This document shows, in pieces, positions 12,966 to 24,495 of a stretch of DNA of 64,000 bases. The stretch is from contig FN649736.1 of the NCBI GenBank assembly GCA_000310025.1, forward strand, positions 863,238 through 927,237. Reading direction: 5' to 3'. A model generated the notes under the pieces. The model saw only the letters and a program-made list of their open reading frames with translations, was not told the DNA's origin and did no database searches. Source of the DNA: Ectocarpus siliculosus (lineage: Eukaryota > Sar > Phaeophyceae > Ectocarpales > Ectocarpaceae). How positions within the stretch are numbered: position 1 is the stretch's first letter; every line of letters starts with the position of its first letter. Position numbers and translations under genes: made by a program.

Positions 12966-13948
12966 AGTAGGTACATTATTTGTAGGAATGTCATCGTCGG
13001 ACAAGCTACTAGACAACGACATACATGCATATATGCATGTCAACCATGCTGGATCGGTCTCGCTTTCATAGCGTGACCCGTGCATCTCGCATATAGACTG
13101 AAGCAAGCAGTAGTCCACGGGGTATTGTACGCGTGTGTCCATGTTTCCAAACGGAACATTTGTGCTGGGGTGTTGCCCGGCCATTGTTGATTTAGGGCAG
13201 AAGAGTTGGTGGTTGGTGTTGTTTCGCGGGGGCGGAAACTGATTCCTGCCCCGTTGCCATGTTTGTTATTCGGCGCGAAGATTCGCCTTTTGGTATCCCG
13301 TGGTTGGAGGGGAAAAGGAGTTGGGAAGATTCCTGCGGGGGAAATGATTGATGAAAGGGTCTCATCTCATTTCCCGTCAGGTCAGGTTACATTTCAGAAA
13401 ACAGGGTACAGTTGTTGAGAAAAGTAGTCACGGCAGGGTAAACCCTGCGCCGTTTCGGACGCACCGGGGTGAAATTGGGCGCTGACCAATGATATGAGTG
13501 CATTTACTGCTGTTAATGACTGTGTACCCAGGTGTGTCGCTTTTCGACCAGGGTACACCCTGTTGTGTCGTTTTCCAAAACTTAAGTCGAGGGTGAAATC
13601 TCGTGGAAAATGACAACCCGCATGATGAATAACAAGTAGTAGTTGACAGCACGCAGCCTGGTTAATTTTGTCGCGTATGTCCCGTGATGATGCGTGTATA
13701 CTGCATAACCCTAACCTCATACGCAGCAGCAGCAGCAGTAGCAGCAGCAGCACAGCGCGGTCTGGTGCACTCAACTGGCAACACCGTCTATATCGATCCA
13801 TCCAAATCCGTCAGCATTTTTATGCGGTTTGGGCGCCTTATAACAATATTCTTCTCGTTGGCCGACCCGTGATAGCACCGCTGTAGCACACACCTACAGC
13901 GTGCATTGCATGATGCGCACAGCAGTCACCCGTAGCACGACGACCGCA
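12966..13948. other. Intergenic, left flank of the Copia element
   Basis: No gene was found. There is a short CAG/GCA trinucleotide run at about 13723-13752. Confidence 0.5.
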
Positions 13949-13953
13949 ATGGG

Positions 13954-14207
13954 TGTTCGTGGGCCTACGGACATGGTTTGGATATGTTAGCCGTACGTAC
14001 AAGTGTAACGCAGATGGTGTAGAACCTTTTAGGTAGGGGTACGGTGATGATGCACCGGGGCCCCCTTTTGTTGTGTGCAGCAGCCCTGCTGCCACTCCTC
14101 CTTTCTGAGCACGACAGCGCCCTGGGTACGGGCGTTGCCTCACCGTCTGAAGTTAATACACTACACAAACAATACCCGATAAGTACGCGGAGTACGGCCG
14201 ACAAACA
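13954..14207 (+). repeat. Copia left LTR
   Basis: This 254-bp copy pairs with 20107-20360 and has TG..CA termini. It is flanked on the left by the target duplication ATGGG. Confidence 0.93.
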
Positions 14208-14249
14208 CTCTAGAGTTGATTGTCCCTCGAGGGATAGCCGCATCGGGTC

Positions 14250-17200
14250 ATGCCTGCGTCGGACAGCGGTTCCGTCGAAGGGCTGGGGGAAGAGACCTCA
14301 GCCACGCAACAGCAACACGCCGAGGATCCGGTGATTGCGAGGCTGGAGGGCCAGTTATCGCAGCTGATGAGCGTAGTGATGGAGTTGAAGAGGAAGGAGC
14401 CTGGTGACGCCGTGGCGGGCGATGCCAGTAGGGGCGGCGGTGCTGCCGTCCCAAGCCAGAGAGAGGCTCTGCCGCCTGGGGGCGGCGGGGCGTTTTCCCG
14501 GGAAACGGCCCGTGATGGGCGAAATCACCCGCGGGAAAGCAGCTGGGACAACATACCGGGAGCGAGTCCTGGGGTTCCAGCGAGAGTGACGACTGGCTGG
14601 GCAGGTAGATCGGGAGCGAATCCTGTGGGGCCAGCCGGAATGAGCCCGGGCGTAGGACCGGACCGCGGGGAAGCGAGGGGGTTAAACCCCCAAGGTGAGC
14701 AAACCGCAATTCGAGGGGCCGGAGCATTTTTTGATGGGTACAGCAGTAGTAGCCAAAAACGTGTTACGGTCAATGCACCGCGTCTCGAAGGGGAGAGTCG
14801 CGGCCACGGGTACGACTCGTGGAGGAAGGCCCTTATTCAAGCCGCAAAAACCGTAGGCTTGGACGGGCAGCTTATCGGCAACGCCGAGAAGCACGCACCC
14901 GTCGGTGACCCAAACAGGCCTAGCTCGGAGCTGTATAGCTTGGGCTACACAAGTGATGAGGTTCAGAGGGGCCTCCAGGCGTTCCACTTTGTGACTACAG
15001 CCATCGCCCGAGAAGCCGACAAGGCAATCGTGAATAAATGCGAGACCGCAAAGGAGATCCTTGCGGAGCTCGACAAAGTACACAACCCGGAGTCGCAGGG
15101 CTCGAAACAAGCCCTCATGAAGAAGATGTTTCGATTCACGATCCCCGCACACAGCAACAGCAACCCTGTCGAGCATCTATACACGCTCGAGCTGCTGTAC
15201 TCACGACTGCGGGAAAAAGGGCTCAACGCTGACACACCCTTTGTTCTCGCACACTTTGTCGATGCCCTTCCACCCGAGTACCAACAAGCCAAATTCTTGT
15301 TGGAGACGGCTACAAACCTGGACCGGGGCGAGATAATCAGGGTAGTCAGTACCGTGCACGCGAGCCTCCCGGAGGGGAGGAGGACCACGAAGGGCCAGCG
15401 GAAGGCGGAGCATGCTTTCCTCGCGAGCGACGGTGGCAACAGGGGCGGAGCGCCCGGCCGCAGCAGCGGCGGCCACAGCAAGGGCGGCGGTGGCGGTGGC
15501 AGCCAGAAGGGGAAAGGGGGTGGTCGCAAGGGCGGTGGTGGTGGCAACAGCGGCGGAGGCGGCGGCGGTGCAGGTAGCATGCACGGCCGCTGCTTCCGGT
15601 GCGGAGAGAAGGGTCACCAGGCGGCCGCCTGTACCAAGCCGGAGCCCCTGCGATGCGAGAAATGCCTGGGCTACGGACACGACAAGAGCAAGTGCTCGTC
15701 CGAGCAGGCGGTGCTCGCGGTGGAGCTGCCGGTCTTGGACGCCACCGCACTGGACGTGGCAGAGGAGGCGCTAGTGGTCCGTGACTTCACAGGCGAGTGG
15801 AACAGAGTCGTTGATCGGGGGGGTGTAGAGCAGGCCAGGCAGGAAAGGTTTGTGGCCGATACCGGCGCAACCAACCACATGTTCCCGAGCGCTAACGCGT
15901 TCGAAAACTACCATGAGTGCGATCGACGTTTGAGTGTCGCCGCAGGGAAGCAAGCCTTCGCCATAGTAGGCTACGGCGACGTGAGGGTGACCATCGGTTC
16001 TCGCGTTGGGACCACAGACCTGCTGTTGAAACGGGTCGCTCATGTGCCGGAGCTGAATTACAACCTCGTGTCCCTCACAGCCCTTTTGAAGCAAACCAAG
16101 GGCCGCTTAGCCGCAGACGAGCGTGAGTTGGAGGTGTTCGTTGGTGGGGGGGAGTCGGTGTACTTCCCTCTATGGGGGGACCTGTTCGTTCAGACTGGTC
16201 ACCGCATAGACTCGGGTAGGGAACTAGCCTGTGCCATAATTGCTCCTGGTAACGCGAAAGCGAACCGCACCCCCGTTGACATCAACGACTTCCACTGCGC
16301 GCACGGCCACTCCCACGAGGTGCTGCTGAAGAACACGGCGAAGCAGCAAGGGGTGACGCTGGTGGGTCAGCTCCGGGAGTGCATGGGGTGCTCGACGGCA
16401 AAGGGGCTATCCAAGCCCATCCCCAACAGGACGTCAACCCGAGCAGTTAAGAAACTGCAGAGAGTGTTCGTGGATTTGAGTGGGAAGGCAAGGGTGCAGA
16501 GCTTGGGGGGGAAGTGGTACACTCTCATTGTAAGGGATGACTGCACGAGGTGGAACCGCGTCTACTTCTTGAAAAACAAGTCAGACGCTGCAGAGGCATT
16601 CGAGAGATACCTAGCGGAAAACAGGGCAGACGGAGCCCCATCCGAGGTCATGGTCGTGCGGTCTGACAACGGAGGAGAGTTTTTCGAGGGAGAGTTCGGA
16701 AAGCTGTGCCGCAAGTATTGCATCAAGCAGGAGTTCACCCCCGCATACAGCCCAGAATACAACGGTGTAGCTGAGAGAGCACTGGGACTGATAAAGGATG
16801 CAGCACTAGCCGCCCGCATACAAGCGCCGATTCTTTACCCCGAAGCACCAAGCTACCCCTCCCTTTGGGCCGAAGCCACAGCTTGGGCATGCAACGCCCT
16901 GAACTGCACCTCCACCACATTCAACCCGGACAAGAAATCGCCGTACGAAATGTGGCACGGGCACCCACCTCCCCCAGAGGCGACGTACCCGTTCCTCAAA
17001 CCCGCCGTATACAAGGTCAAGCGCACGCACAAGTCAGAGCCGAAAGCAAAAAAGTGTTTTTACCTCGGCCCTGGAATCAACACAAACCGTGATTGCGTGC
17101 GCATCCTGAACGAAAAACGCCAAGCGATCACCACTCGCAACTTCACCTGGCAATCTGTGCCCGCCGCCCCGACCGCGCACCCCCAGCCGCTGCCTCCCAT

Positions 17201-17745
17201 TGCAGAGGAGGACGAGGAGCTCACGACTGGGGAGCACGAGGGCGGAGGGGGTGCGTCATGCCACGGTGGAGGGAGGGCGGAGGGAGAACCTGAGGATGGA
17301 GGTTTCCACCTTGACACGACGGCAAACCCGGGGCCCGCGGAGCCGCCCGCGCGCGATGCGCTGGCGGCGCCGCCGGGCGGGCCACGGGAATCCAGGGGCN
17401 NNNNNNNNNNNNNNNNNNNNNNNNNNNNNNNNNNNNNNNNNNNNNNNNNNNNNNNNNNNNNNNNNNNNNNNNNNNNNNNNNNNNNNNNNNNNNNNNNNNN
17501 NNNNNNNNNNNNNNNNNNNNNNNNNNNNNNNNNNNNNNNNNNNNNNNNNNNNNNNNNNNNNNNNNNNNNNNNNNNNNNNNNNNNNNNNNNNNNNNNNNNN
17601 NNNNNNNNNNNNNNNGCGCCCCATGAGTCGGGCGCGGGCGACGCTGGCGATGGCGCCCCCTCGAGCAGGGAGGGCGCGAGCGTCGCCCCATCTACCACGT
17701 CGACCGGGATGGCCGATGTGGGCGGCGGCGAGGACGACCGCCGCT

Positions 17746-17784
<39 letters not shown>

Positions 17785-19796
17785 GTGGCGGCAGCGACAG
17801 CGGCAGCGACACGGATATTCCGGCGCTCCGCGGGCCCGAGGAACGGAGGCTCGCCCGCTTTGGCGAGCCGGCCGAACTCACCAGCCGCCGACTCAGGGAG
17901 AACCCTCGCCGGAACACGAGGTACGAGTCGTCAACGAGTGCCGAAGGTCTGCTCGCCCGCCATGCATCGGCGGCCGGGCTGCCCACCCTGCCCATCACCA
18001 GCACGGAGGAGTACACCCACTGGATGCTCGCGTGTGTGGTCGACGTGGTGGAAGGGCTAGAGGCGAGGGCGGTGCAAGCGCTGCTGTGCGAGCGCGCGGA
18101 GGAGGCCAACATCGCGCGCCAAGAGGCAGAGGACTTCCTGCTGGGAGCGGAGGACCTCGTGCTCAACTCTCCAGACGCCTTCGTGAGGGCCCTGGCGTCG
18201 ACCGAGCTGAGTACAGAATCCCCCATAGGCAAGCGTCCGAGTGACGTTGAATCCCCCCCCATGACCGTAGCCGGCGTTGCCAAGTCTGTGTACAGAGAGG
18301 GGTGGGAACAGGCCATGAGGGAAGAGTTCGATGGACACTTGGACACGGGAACGTTTTCATTCGTAGACGGTACGCCAGAGGGGCGTAGACCTGTGAGTTC
18401 TAAGTGGCGTTTTACTTGGAAGACGAACAAGGAGGGGAAAATCGAGAAGTTCAAAGCGCGTCTGGTCGCTAGGGGTTTTTCGCAAATTCCGAATGTGGAC
18501 TACTTCTACTCATCCTCCCCTTGCCCATCATCCGCATCCATTAAACTGATGCTTGCGGTAGCCAATGAGAAATCATTGAAACTCAACCACTGGGATGTCA
18601 AGCAGGCGTTTACACACGCTAAGTTAGACGAGGATGTGTTCTTGAGGCTCCCCGCGGGGTGCGGGGAAAAATCCCACAAAGTTGTGAAGGCTGAGCGTGC
18701 TATTTACGGCTTGAAGCAGAGCGGCAGGCAGTGGGGGTACCACGCTGCCGACACGCTTGTAGAAAACGGGTTCGAGCAGTGCAAGGCGGACCCGTGCGTC
18801 TTCCGCAAGATGAAAGACGATGTCGTGGTGATGATTATCGTGATTTATGTGGATGACATTTTGGTGGCTGGGTCTGATGATGATTGCAAGGAGTTGCTCG
18901 CTTCCCTCAACAAGGCATTCCCCACCAAAGACCTTGGAGAGTGTGTGTGGTTCGACGGGTGTGCCGTTGAGAGAGACCTAGAGGCTGGGACCCTTAGAAT
19001 CTCCCAAACCGCGTACATTGACAGCATCGTGAATCGCTTTGATGTGCAATCGACCTCCCCCATCCCTGCTTCCCCTGGTGCTGACCTAGGACCGAAGCGA
19101 GATGACGAAAGTGGAGGGGAGTGGCCGGTGAGGGAGGCCATCGGCAGCATGATGTGGGTGTCGACGTTCTCGCGCCCGGACATCTCGTTCGCTGTGCGTG
19201 CGGTAGCGCGCCACGCCCACGCCCCTGCCGAGAGGCACTGGAAGGCGATACGGAAGATCCTCGCCTACCTCAAAGAGACGAGGGACCTCGGGATCACCTA
19301 TAAACGGGGATCGGGGCTGGGGCTGGCGGTGTACGTGGACGCTAGCTACGCCGACACTGAGGATAGACGTTCGGTGTCAGGGCTGGCAACAACGGTTGGA
19401 GGAACCGTCATCAGCCACGGTAGCAAGACGCAAGCTATCGTATCTTTGTCGTCTACGGAGGCAGAGTACATTGCTGCCGGAGAGGGTGTGAAAGAAGCTT
19501 TGTTTGTGCGTGCAGTGCTTTCGTTTATTGCCCCAGAGACCAGCGGCGGTAGCATTCAGGTCCTTGAGGACAATCAGGGGGCCATGGCTTTGGTGCAGAA
19601 CCCCCTTAGCTCAGCGCGTAGCAAGCACATCGACGTGCGGTACCACTTCATTCGTGGATTGTTTAGGTCGGGTGACGTCTCGATCAACTTTGTGTCGACG
19701 TCGGAGCAACATGCAGACATGCTCACCAAGGCTCTTAGCAAGAGCAACCTGCAGTACCACCGGAAAAAGCTGATGAATTTGCCGGAGCTTCTGTAG
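14250..19796 (+). CDS. Copia gag-pol polyprotein
   Basis: A single frame of 1,848 codons. Residues about 1-440 are gag-like and end in a Gly-rich stretch, followed by a CCHC zinc knuckle (CFRCGEKGHQAAAC, about 448). The aspartic protease motif DTGATNH is at about 536. An HxxxH..CxxC integrase zinc region is at 680-715. The integrase core has Asp in VDLSG (about 741), Asp in RSDNGGEF (about 803) and Glu in NGVAER (about 838). A Ser-rich linker from a CAG run and the N gap separate it from reverse transcriptase (about 1360-1600, YVDDILVAG near 1533). RNase H starts near VYVDASYAD (about 1690). This integrase-before-RT order defines Copia. Start choice follows the first ATG of the frame, 42 bases past the LTR. 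Confidence 0.92.
17400..17615. other. Assembly gap (216 N) inside the Copia frame
   Basis: Unknown sequence between the integrase and reverse transcriptase regions. The adjoining sequence is GC-rich and low-complexity. The frame is open on both sides. Confidence 0.95.
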
Positions 19797-20106
19797 GAGT
19801 TTCTAGCGCTTGGGGAAGGTCATGTATACCATGCGGGGAAAGATGCATTACTGTCGCGGGCTGTGTCCCAATGGCAGGAGTAGGGGGCTTGCCTCGCATT
19901 CTTGTCTTCGCCTTGGCCTTCCTGATAAGTGCGGCCGTTGTGATCCGCCGTGATAGCAATGGTTTGTGTTGGATGGGATTTATTTTCGAGGGGTTTTGCC
20001 CGGGCGCCGGGTTTCCCCTCGACCACCGTATTGGCATTTTATTGATGTATCCGGGGTGTTTTTGCCCCACTGATGGTTAGTCACTTGCGTGGAGAACCAG
20101 GGAGGG

Positions 20107-20360
20107 TGTTCGTGGGTCTACGGACATGGTTTGGATATGTTAGCCGTACGTACAAGTGTAACGCAGATGGTGTAGAACCTTTTAGGTAGGGGTACGGTGA
20201 TGATGCACCGGGGCCCCCTTTTGTTGTGTGCAGCAGCCCTGCTGCCACTCCTCCTTTCTGAGCACGACAGCGCCCTGGGTACGGGCGTTGCCTCACCGTC
20301 TGAAGTTAATACACTACACAAACAATACCCGATAAGTACGCGGAGTACGACCGACAAACA
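20107..20360 (+). repeat. Copia right LTR
   Basis: This is nearly identical to 13954-14207, with two transition differences. It is preceded by a purine-rich tract (GGAGAACCAGGGAGGG) and followed by ATGGG. Confidence 0.93.
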
Positions 20361-20365
20361 ATGGG

Positions 20366-22382
20366 GTCTCTTTGGATTCTTGGAAGAGTGGAGGGGAAGG
20401 AAGCAAGCGAGCTTCTTCCTCGGCCATCTGCTGGTTTCTTGCTTGTGCCGAAAGTACCTGCTGCTGCTGATTGTACCGCCGTGCTACAACGCATATGTAG
20501 ACTGCCGCTTGCCACCTGCCGCGACCGCTGGACAAAGCAACCATCTCCGGAACGGCAAGCCCGCCCGTACAGCAAAGTGGAAGGAGTGTAACGAGCTTCA
20601 TTGTGCAGCGTGCGGGAGGTATGACATTTCTACGTATGTATGTACATTTGCCGTGTAGGTCGTTGGTCGACATTTGATTTGTTCGGTCTACCCTCGCCTG
20701 CCGATCCCGACTTGCTACAATAAACCACGAGGTATTTCAGGAGCAGCAGTAGTTGTAGTAAAATACAAGGGCGCGCTTCGCTAACGACGGCTATCGGGGG
20801 TCGCAGCTGCGCTCGTAGGTTGCATGGCGATGGCAGGTTTGTGCGGGTTGCGTTTTGAAAGGAGAGGAGCGAAGCCGTACTGTAATTGTTGTTTGGAAAA
20901 AGGTATACTTCGAAGAACATGGTATTTGTTTGAAGAGGGTGTGCACCTCTCTCTACAAGAGGGCACACTCCTGTAGACTACACCCGAGGTACGCGTAGAA
21001 GACAGCAAGCTACATACAAACGTCGAAGAGCATGTACTTTTATGGCAAGCTTTACAAATAAATGTGGAAGATGCGTACGGGCGGCAACATCGGTACGACA
21101 ATGCCGCAGATTGATGATGATGTCGTTCGGAGATGACAGCGAAAGCTTATACGGTAAGCTTACAACTGTGGAAGACGCGTACGGACTGCGGTAGTTTCGG
21201 TACCACAATCCCGCAGATGGATAGATCTGGTAGGGTATGGCAGCGAAAGCTACATATTTGTGTGTTCGTCCCATCTTTTCTGGCGCCGGTATTCCAAGGT
21301 ATTCAGGCCTTTCGGCGTATTGATATGAAGTACGAAGAATACAGACCCTGGTAACGGAAAATGTGTGCACACTGCAACCGACGCAGCGATAGCGTGAGGA
21401 ATGAGAAGGAAAAGACGCGAAGGAAAACTATCTTCGGACTGCGGCATTGATAGATGGGCCCATTTTCTATGCCGCAACTTGAGTCATCGTCATGAAAAGG
21501 CGGAGATCTCGAACGGATATCTCCTTGTGTTGGTTGTTTATTTTCTATAGCGATGGCCAGAGGTCAGTCATAGAGAGAGGAAAACATACATGCAGATGAT
21601 GTGGCAAAATATACAACACCGCGAAAAACAAAAGAACAACGTCGTCTAGACTATGTCTAGTACATCGTTAGTTGCATGCATATAGAGACCATGCACCGAA
21701 ATGGACGTGGTATATGTATCTGTCGCCCCAACACCACCGGAGAATATAGATATACTAGGGTTAAGGATTGCCCCCCCGCCCCCCAATGGGGCTGGGGGCC
21801 AACATCCAGGACGGATGGTGGTGAGTGTCCGGGAGGAAGGGAAGAAGAAGAAGGGGAGAGGATTTGTAGGGGCGGGAAGAAGGGACCACGGTGTTGGGAG
21901 AGGCAAGGAAGTGGTGAAGAATTTCGGCATTCGACAAGCGCGCGGTCTCGTCGGGGGTGAAAGGGACATGACAGTCCGTAGTTTTGTCTATCGGAATCGA
22001 AAAGCCGAAAAATAGAGGTTTGTATTCATTATGTACATAACGATCGAGGAGGCCGACGAGGAAGGTACGAAGAGAGGAAATTGCACCCCACGTTCGAAGT
22101 TCGAAGTCGGTGTGAAAACCGCGGCAAGGAAGGAGTGCGAAGGAAAAAGAAAAGAAAAAGGAGACGTCGACGTTTGTTTGCGTCGTGGAACGATCCTTCC
22201 TTCCGTATAACGCAGGTACTCACCAAATGCAAGACGGGGAGGAGGCAAAATACCCATCGTGAAAGTCAAAGCGCAGGTCATAACCAACCGCATATATATG
22301 ACTCGTGCACGGAGAAGTTACCACGGAGACTTATCAACAAGAAGTTTGAAGGCCGGCTGAGAAGGTTTGAAGACACAAATAC
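20366..22382. other. Intergenic, with an imperfect tandem duplication at about 21045-21230
   Basis: No gene is recognised. Two diverged units starting AAGCTT at about 21045 and 21157 (period near 112) share GTGGAAGAYGCGTACGG and CACAATCCCGCAGATGGAT-like text. Confidence 0.45.
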
Positions 22383-22386
22383 TTAA

Positions 22387-23116
22387 GGGCGCGGGGGGGA
22401 TCGCAGTACCTCCTCTGAAAAATCCAGGAAACGCCTGCATATCTCGGTTTTCCAAAGTCTAACTGCAGTACGAAACTACCATCCGTAAATTAACCGTCCG
22501 CAGCGGTCGCTTGTGTACAATGTTAATAGCTGAGGTTGTACCCCTTGCGATACATTCCAGACTAGCGGTCCGCGATTTTCCAAACGATCCTTCTATCATC
22601 GAGTTCGGTGAGCTACAACCAACCTAGATTTTTGAAGCTGCTGTCTGTGCGGTCCAATTTTGAAACGCTTCAAACACCTTTGCCTAAAGGCTGGACATGC
22701 ATATACATGACCCTAGGCATTCAAATCGACAATGGCAACCAGCTGGATATGTGAGGGAAGAGCTGCGCTGGAGTTAGCGGCCCCATACACTCACATAGGC
22801 GGTGATTCATTCGTGTTCACCGTGTGCTTGAAGCGTTTCAAAATGGGACCGCACAGCAGCTTCAAAAATCTAGCTTGTAGCTCACCGAACTCGATGATAG
22901 AAGGATCGTTTGAAAAATCGCGGACCGCTAGTCTGTAGTGTATCGCAAGGGGTACAACCTCAGCTACTAACATTGTACACAAGCGACCGCTGTGGACGGT
23001 TAATTTACGATGGTAGTTTCGTACTGGAGTTAGAGTTTGGAAAACCGAGATATGCAGGCGTTTCCAGGCGTTTCCTGTTTTTTTGAAGAGGAAGTACTGC
23101 GATGCCCCCCGCGCCC
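22387..23116. mobile_element. 730-bp foldback/MITE element flanked by TTAA
   Basis: Long inverted arms of about 285-300 bp (22387-22675 and 22828-23116) surround a loop of about 150 bp. The termini read GGGCGCGGGGGG on the left and CCCCCCGCGCCC on the right. TTAA occurs directly outside both ends (22383-22386 and 23117-23120). A TTAA duplication is the hallmark of piggyBac-type insertion, but the arms are far longer than usual piggyBac ends and there is no transposase. Arms differ by scattered substitutions, so it is not newly inserted. The superfamily is inferred from the TTAA alone. Confidence 0.72.
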
Positions 23117-23254
23117 TTAAGCGACGATGGCAAGCGCAACGTCAAAACTTCACAACAAGAAGAAAAGTGCATACAAAAAAGAAAAGGCCGGATGCCGACC
23201 TATGGCTCCTCTCTCGGAATGAAGGGATTCCCACAACTTACAACAGATAATCCA

Positions 23255-23458
23255 CAAGTAAGTATATCTGTCGTTGATTTCTATTGACTTGCGGACCCCT
23301 CGGGGCCAGTTTATTTGAGTGTACCTTTTTAGGGCAAGTTAACCTGTGACCACGGGAATCGACCGCGTCGAGTGTTGGATCAGTACGGACATACGAAGGT
23401 ACTGGGTAGAGAGAGATCGGAACGGTTTTTAATGTATGTATGTAGTATGTATGTGAAG

Positions 23459-23503
<45 letters not shown>
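23255..23503 (+). mobile_element. LINE 3'-end copy with (CAA)n tail
   Basis: The sequence from CTGTCGTTGATTTCTATTG through the GGACCCCTCGGGGCC hairpin, GACCACGGGAATCGA and GAGAGATCGGAACGG to a (CAA)n run (23460-23503) matches the 3' untranslated end of the LINE at 54680-58671, read in the opposite orientation. It is a severely 5'-truncated insertion or a SINE using the same tail. Confidence 0.75.
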
Positions 23504-23504
<1 letters not shown>

Positions 23505-23657
23505 GTACGGACATATTGCGAAGGTGTACCGATTCTGGTAAAAGTCAATCGACGGATACCCTGCGAATCGGGTCCTCCTTAACAATATGAAGATACTGGG
23601 TAGAGAGAGATCGGAACGATTTTAAAATTAATGTGAAGACACAACAACAACAACAAT
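23504..23657 (+). mobile_element. Second LINE 3'-end copy with a 65-bp internal insertion
   Basis: AGTACGGACATA, ACTGGGTAGAGAGAGATCGG and GTGAAGACA(CAA)n repeat the end of the preceding copy. They are separated by about 65 bp (about 23530-23583) that also occur, inverted, at about 61268-61332. The tail is a short (CAA)n at 23641-23656. Confidence 0.6.
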
Positions 23658-23889
23658 GATGAAGGTCGACCCGTCCTGCGTCGTTCGGTGTAAAATGATA
23701 AATGCGAAAGATTGACTGCGTAAAGATCCAGCGGCCTTTTTCGGCAGTGGCAAAGAAATATGCAACCACATGTCTAAAAAAAAAAAAGTTGAGCGGGATA
23801 AAGGAACAATATAAACACACACAGAAAGACTACCCATTCGAGATATACCCACAGTCATCCCGTAGGACATAGAACACCGCCTTCTCTGT

Positions 23890-24495
23890 TGCTGCAGGCA
23901 GGTTTGCTTCCACAACCGGGAACCCAACCCACTCTTGTATTTCGGCCTACAAGACTCCAATCGACGCAAGCACCGGTAGGAGAGTGCGTGGCAGATGCCG
24001 TACAGCACAACTCCACTCTCCTACGACATCTACATCAGTACTGCTGTCGTTGTAGCACCATGTGGAAGATCTCCGAGGGGTCCTCCTGCGCGGTAACGAC
24101 AACATGGCGAGAGTTCTACGTGTACCTGTCGTCGACACATGTGGCAGCCACACGACACACGAACGGATGTTTGCATCGCACTGTACTATGGTAGGAAGTA
24201 TCCCATCCAGTTAGTTAGGTTGTTGCGGTAGTACGCTTGCGTCGTTCGGCGTCTAGTCCATACTGCTGTTGCAAAAACACAGCAGTAATCGAGCTATGCA
24301 TGCAATTTTTTGCTCTGGTTCACACTTTTGCCTCCACAACCCGAGAATCCCGCTCCTGTATCTCGACCTACAAGACTCCAATCCACAAACCAGCACTGGC
24401 AGAAGTGCGTGGAAGATGCTGTGACAGCATAACTGAGTCGACACTCGTACGACTTTCATGTACAGTCGGCGTCTGGTCCATACTGCTGTAGAAAT
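23890..24495 (+). repeat. Diverged tandem duplication, period about 425 bp
   Basis: The text CCTACAAGACTCCAATC, with preceding CCACAACCSGRGAA and following GTGCGTGG-AGATGC, appears near 23945 and again near 24370. GTCTRGTCCATACTGCTGT appears near 24250 and 24473. No reading frame is conserved. Confidence 0.55.

Larger units (their letters stand above)
13954..20360 (+). mobile_element. Ty1/Copia LTR retrotransposon, structurally whole apart from a sequence gap
   Basis: Two 254-bp direct LTRs (13954-14207 and 20107-20360) begin TGTTCG and end AACA. They differ at two positions by my reading, which implies a recent insertion. The 5-bp target duplication ATGGG lies at 13949-13953 and 20361-20365. 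A purine-rich tract precedes the right LTR. One long frame (14250-19796) has the Copia order gag, protease, integrase, reverse transcriptase, RNase H. It looks whole, with a 216-N gap in the middle of the frame. It inserted in gene-poor DNA. Confidence 0.93.

Noticed and set aside
17060-18454. Long antisense ORF opposite the Copia gag-pol frame
   Set aside because: It is the shadow of a GC-rich coding strand and includes the translated N gap; no domain is visible.
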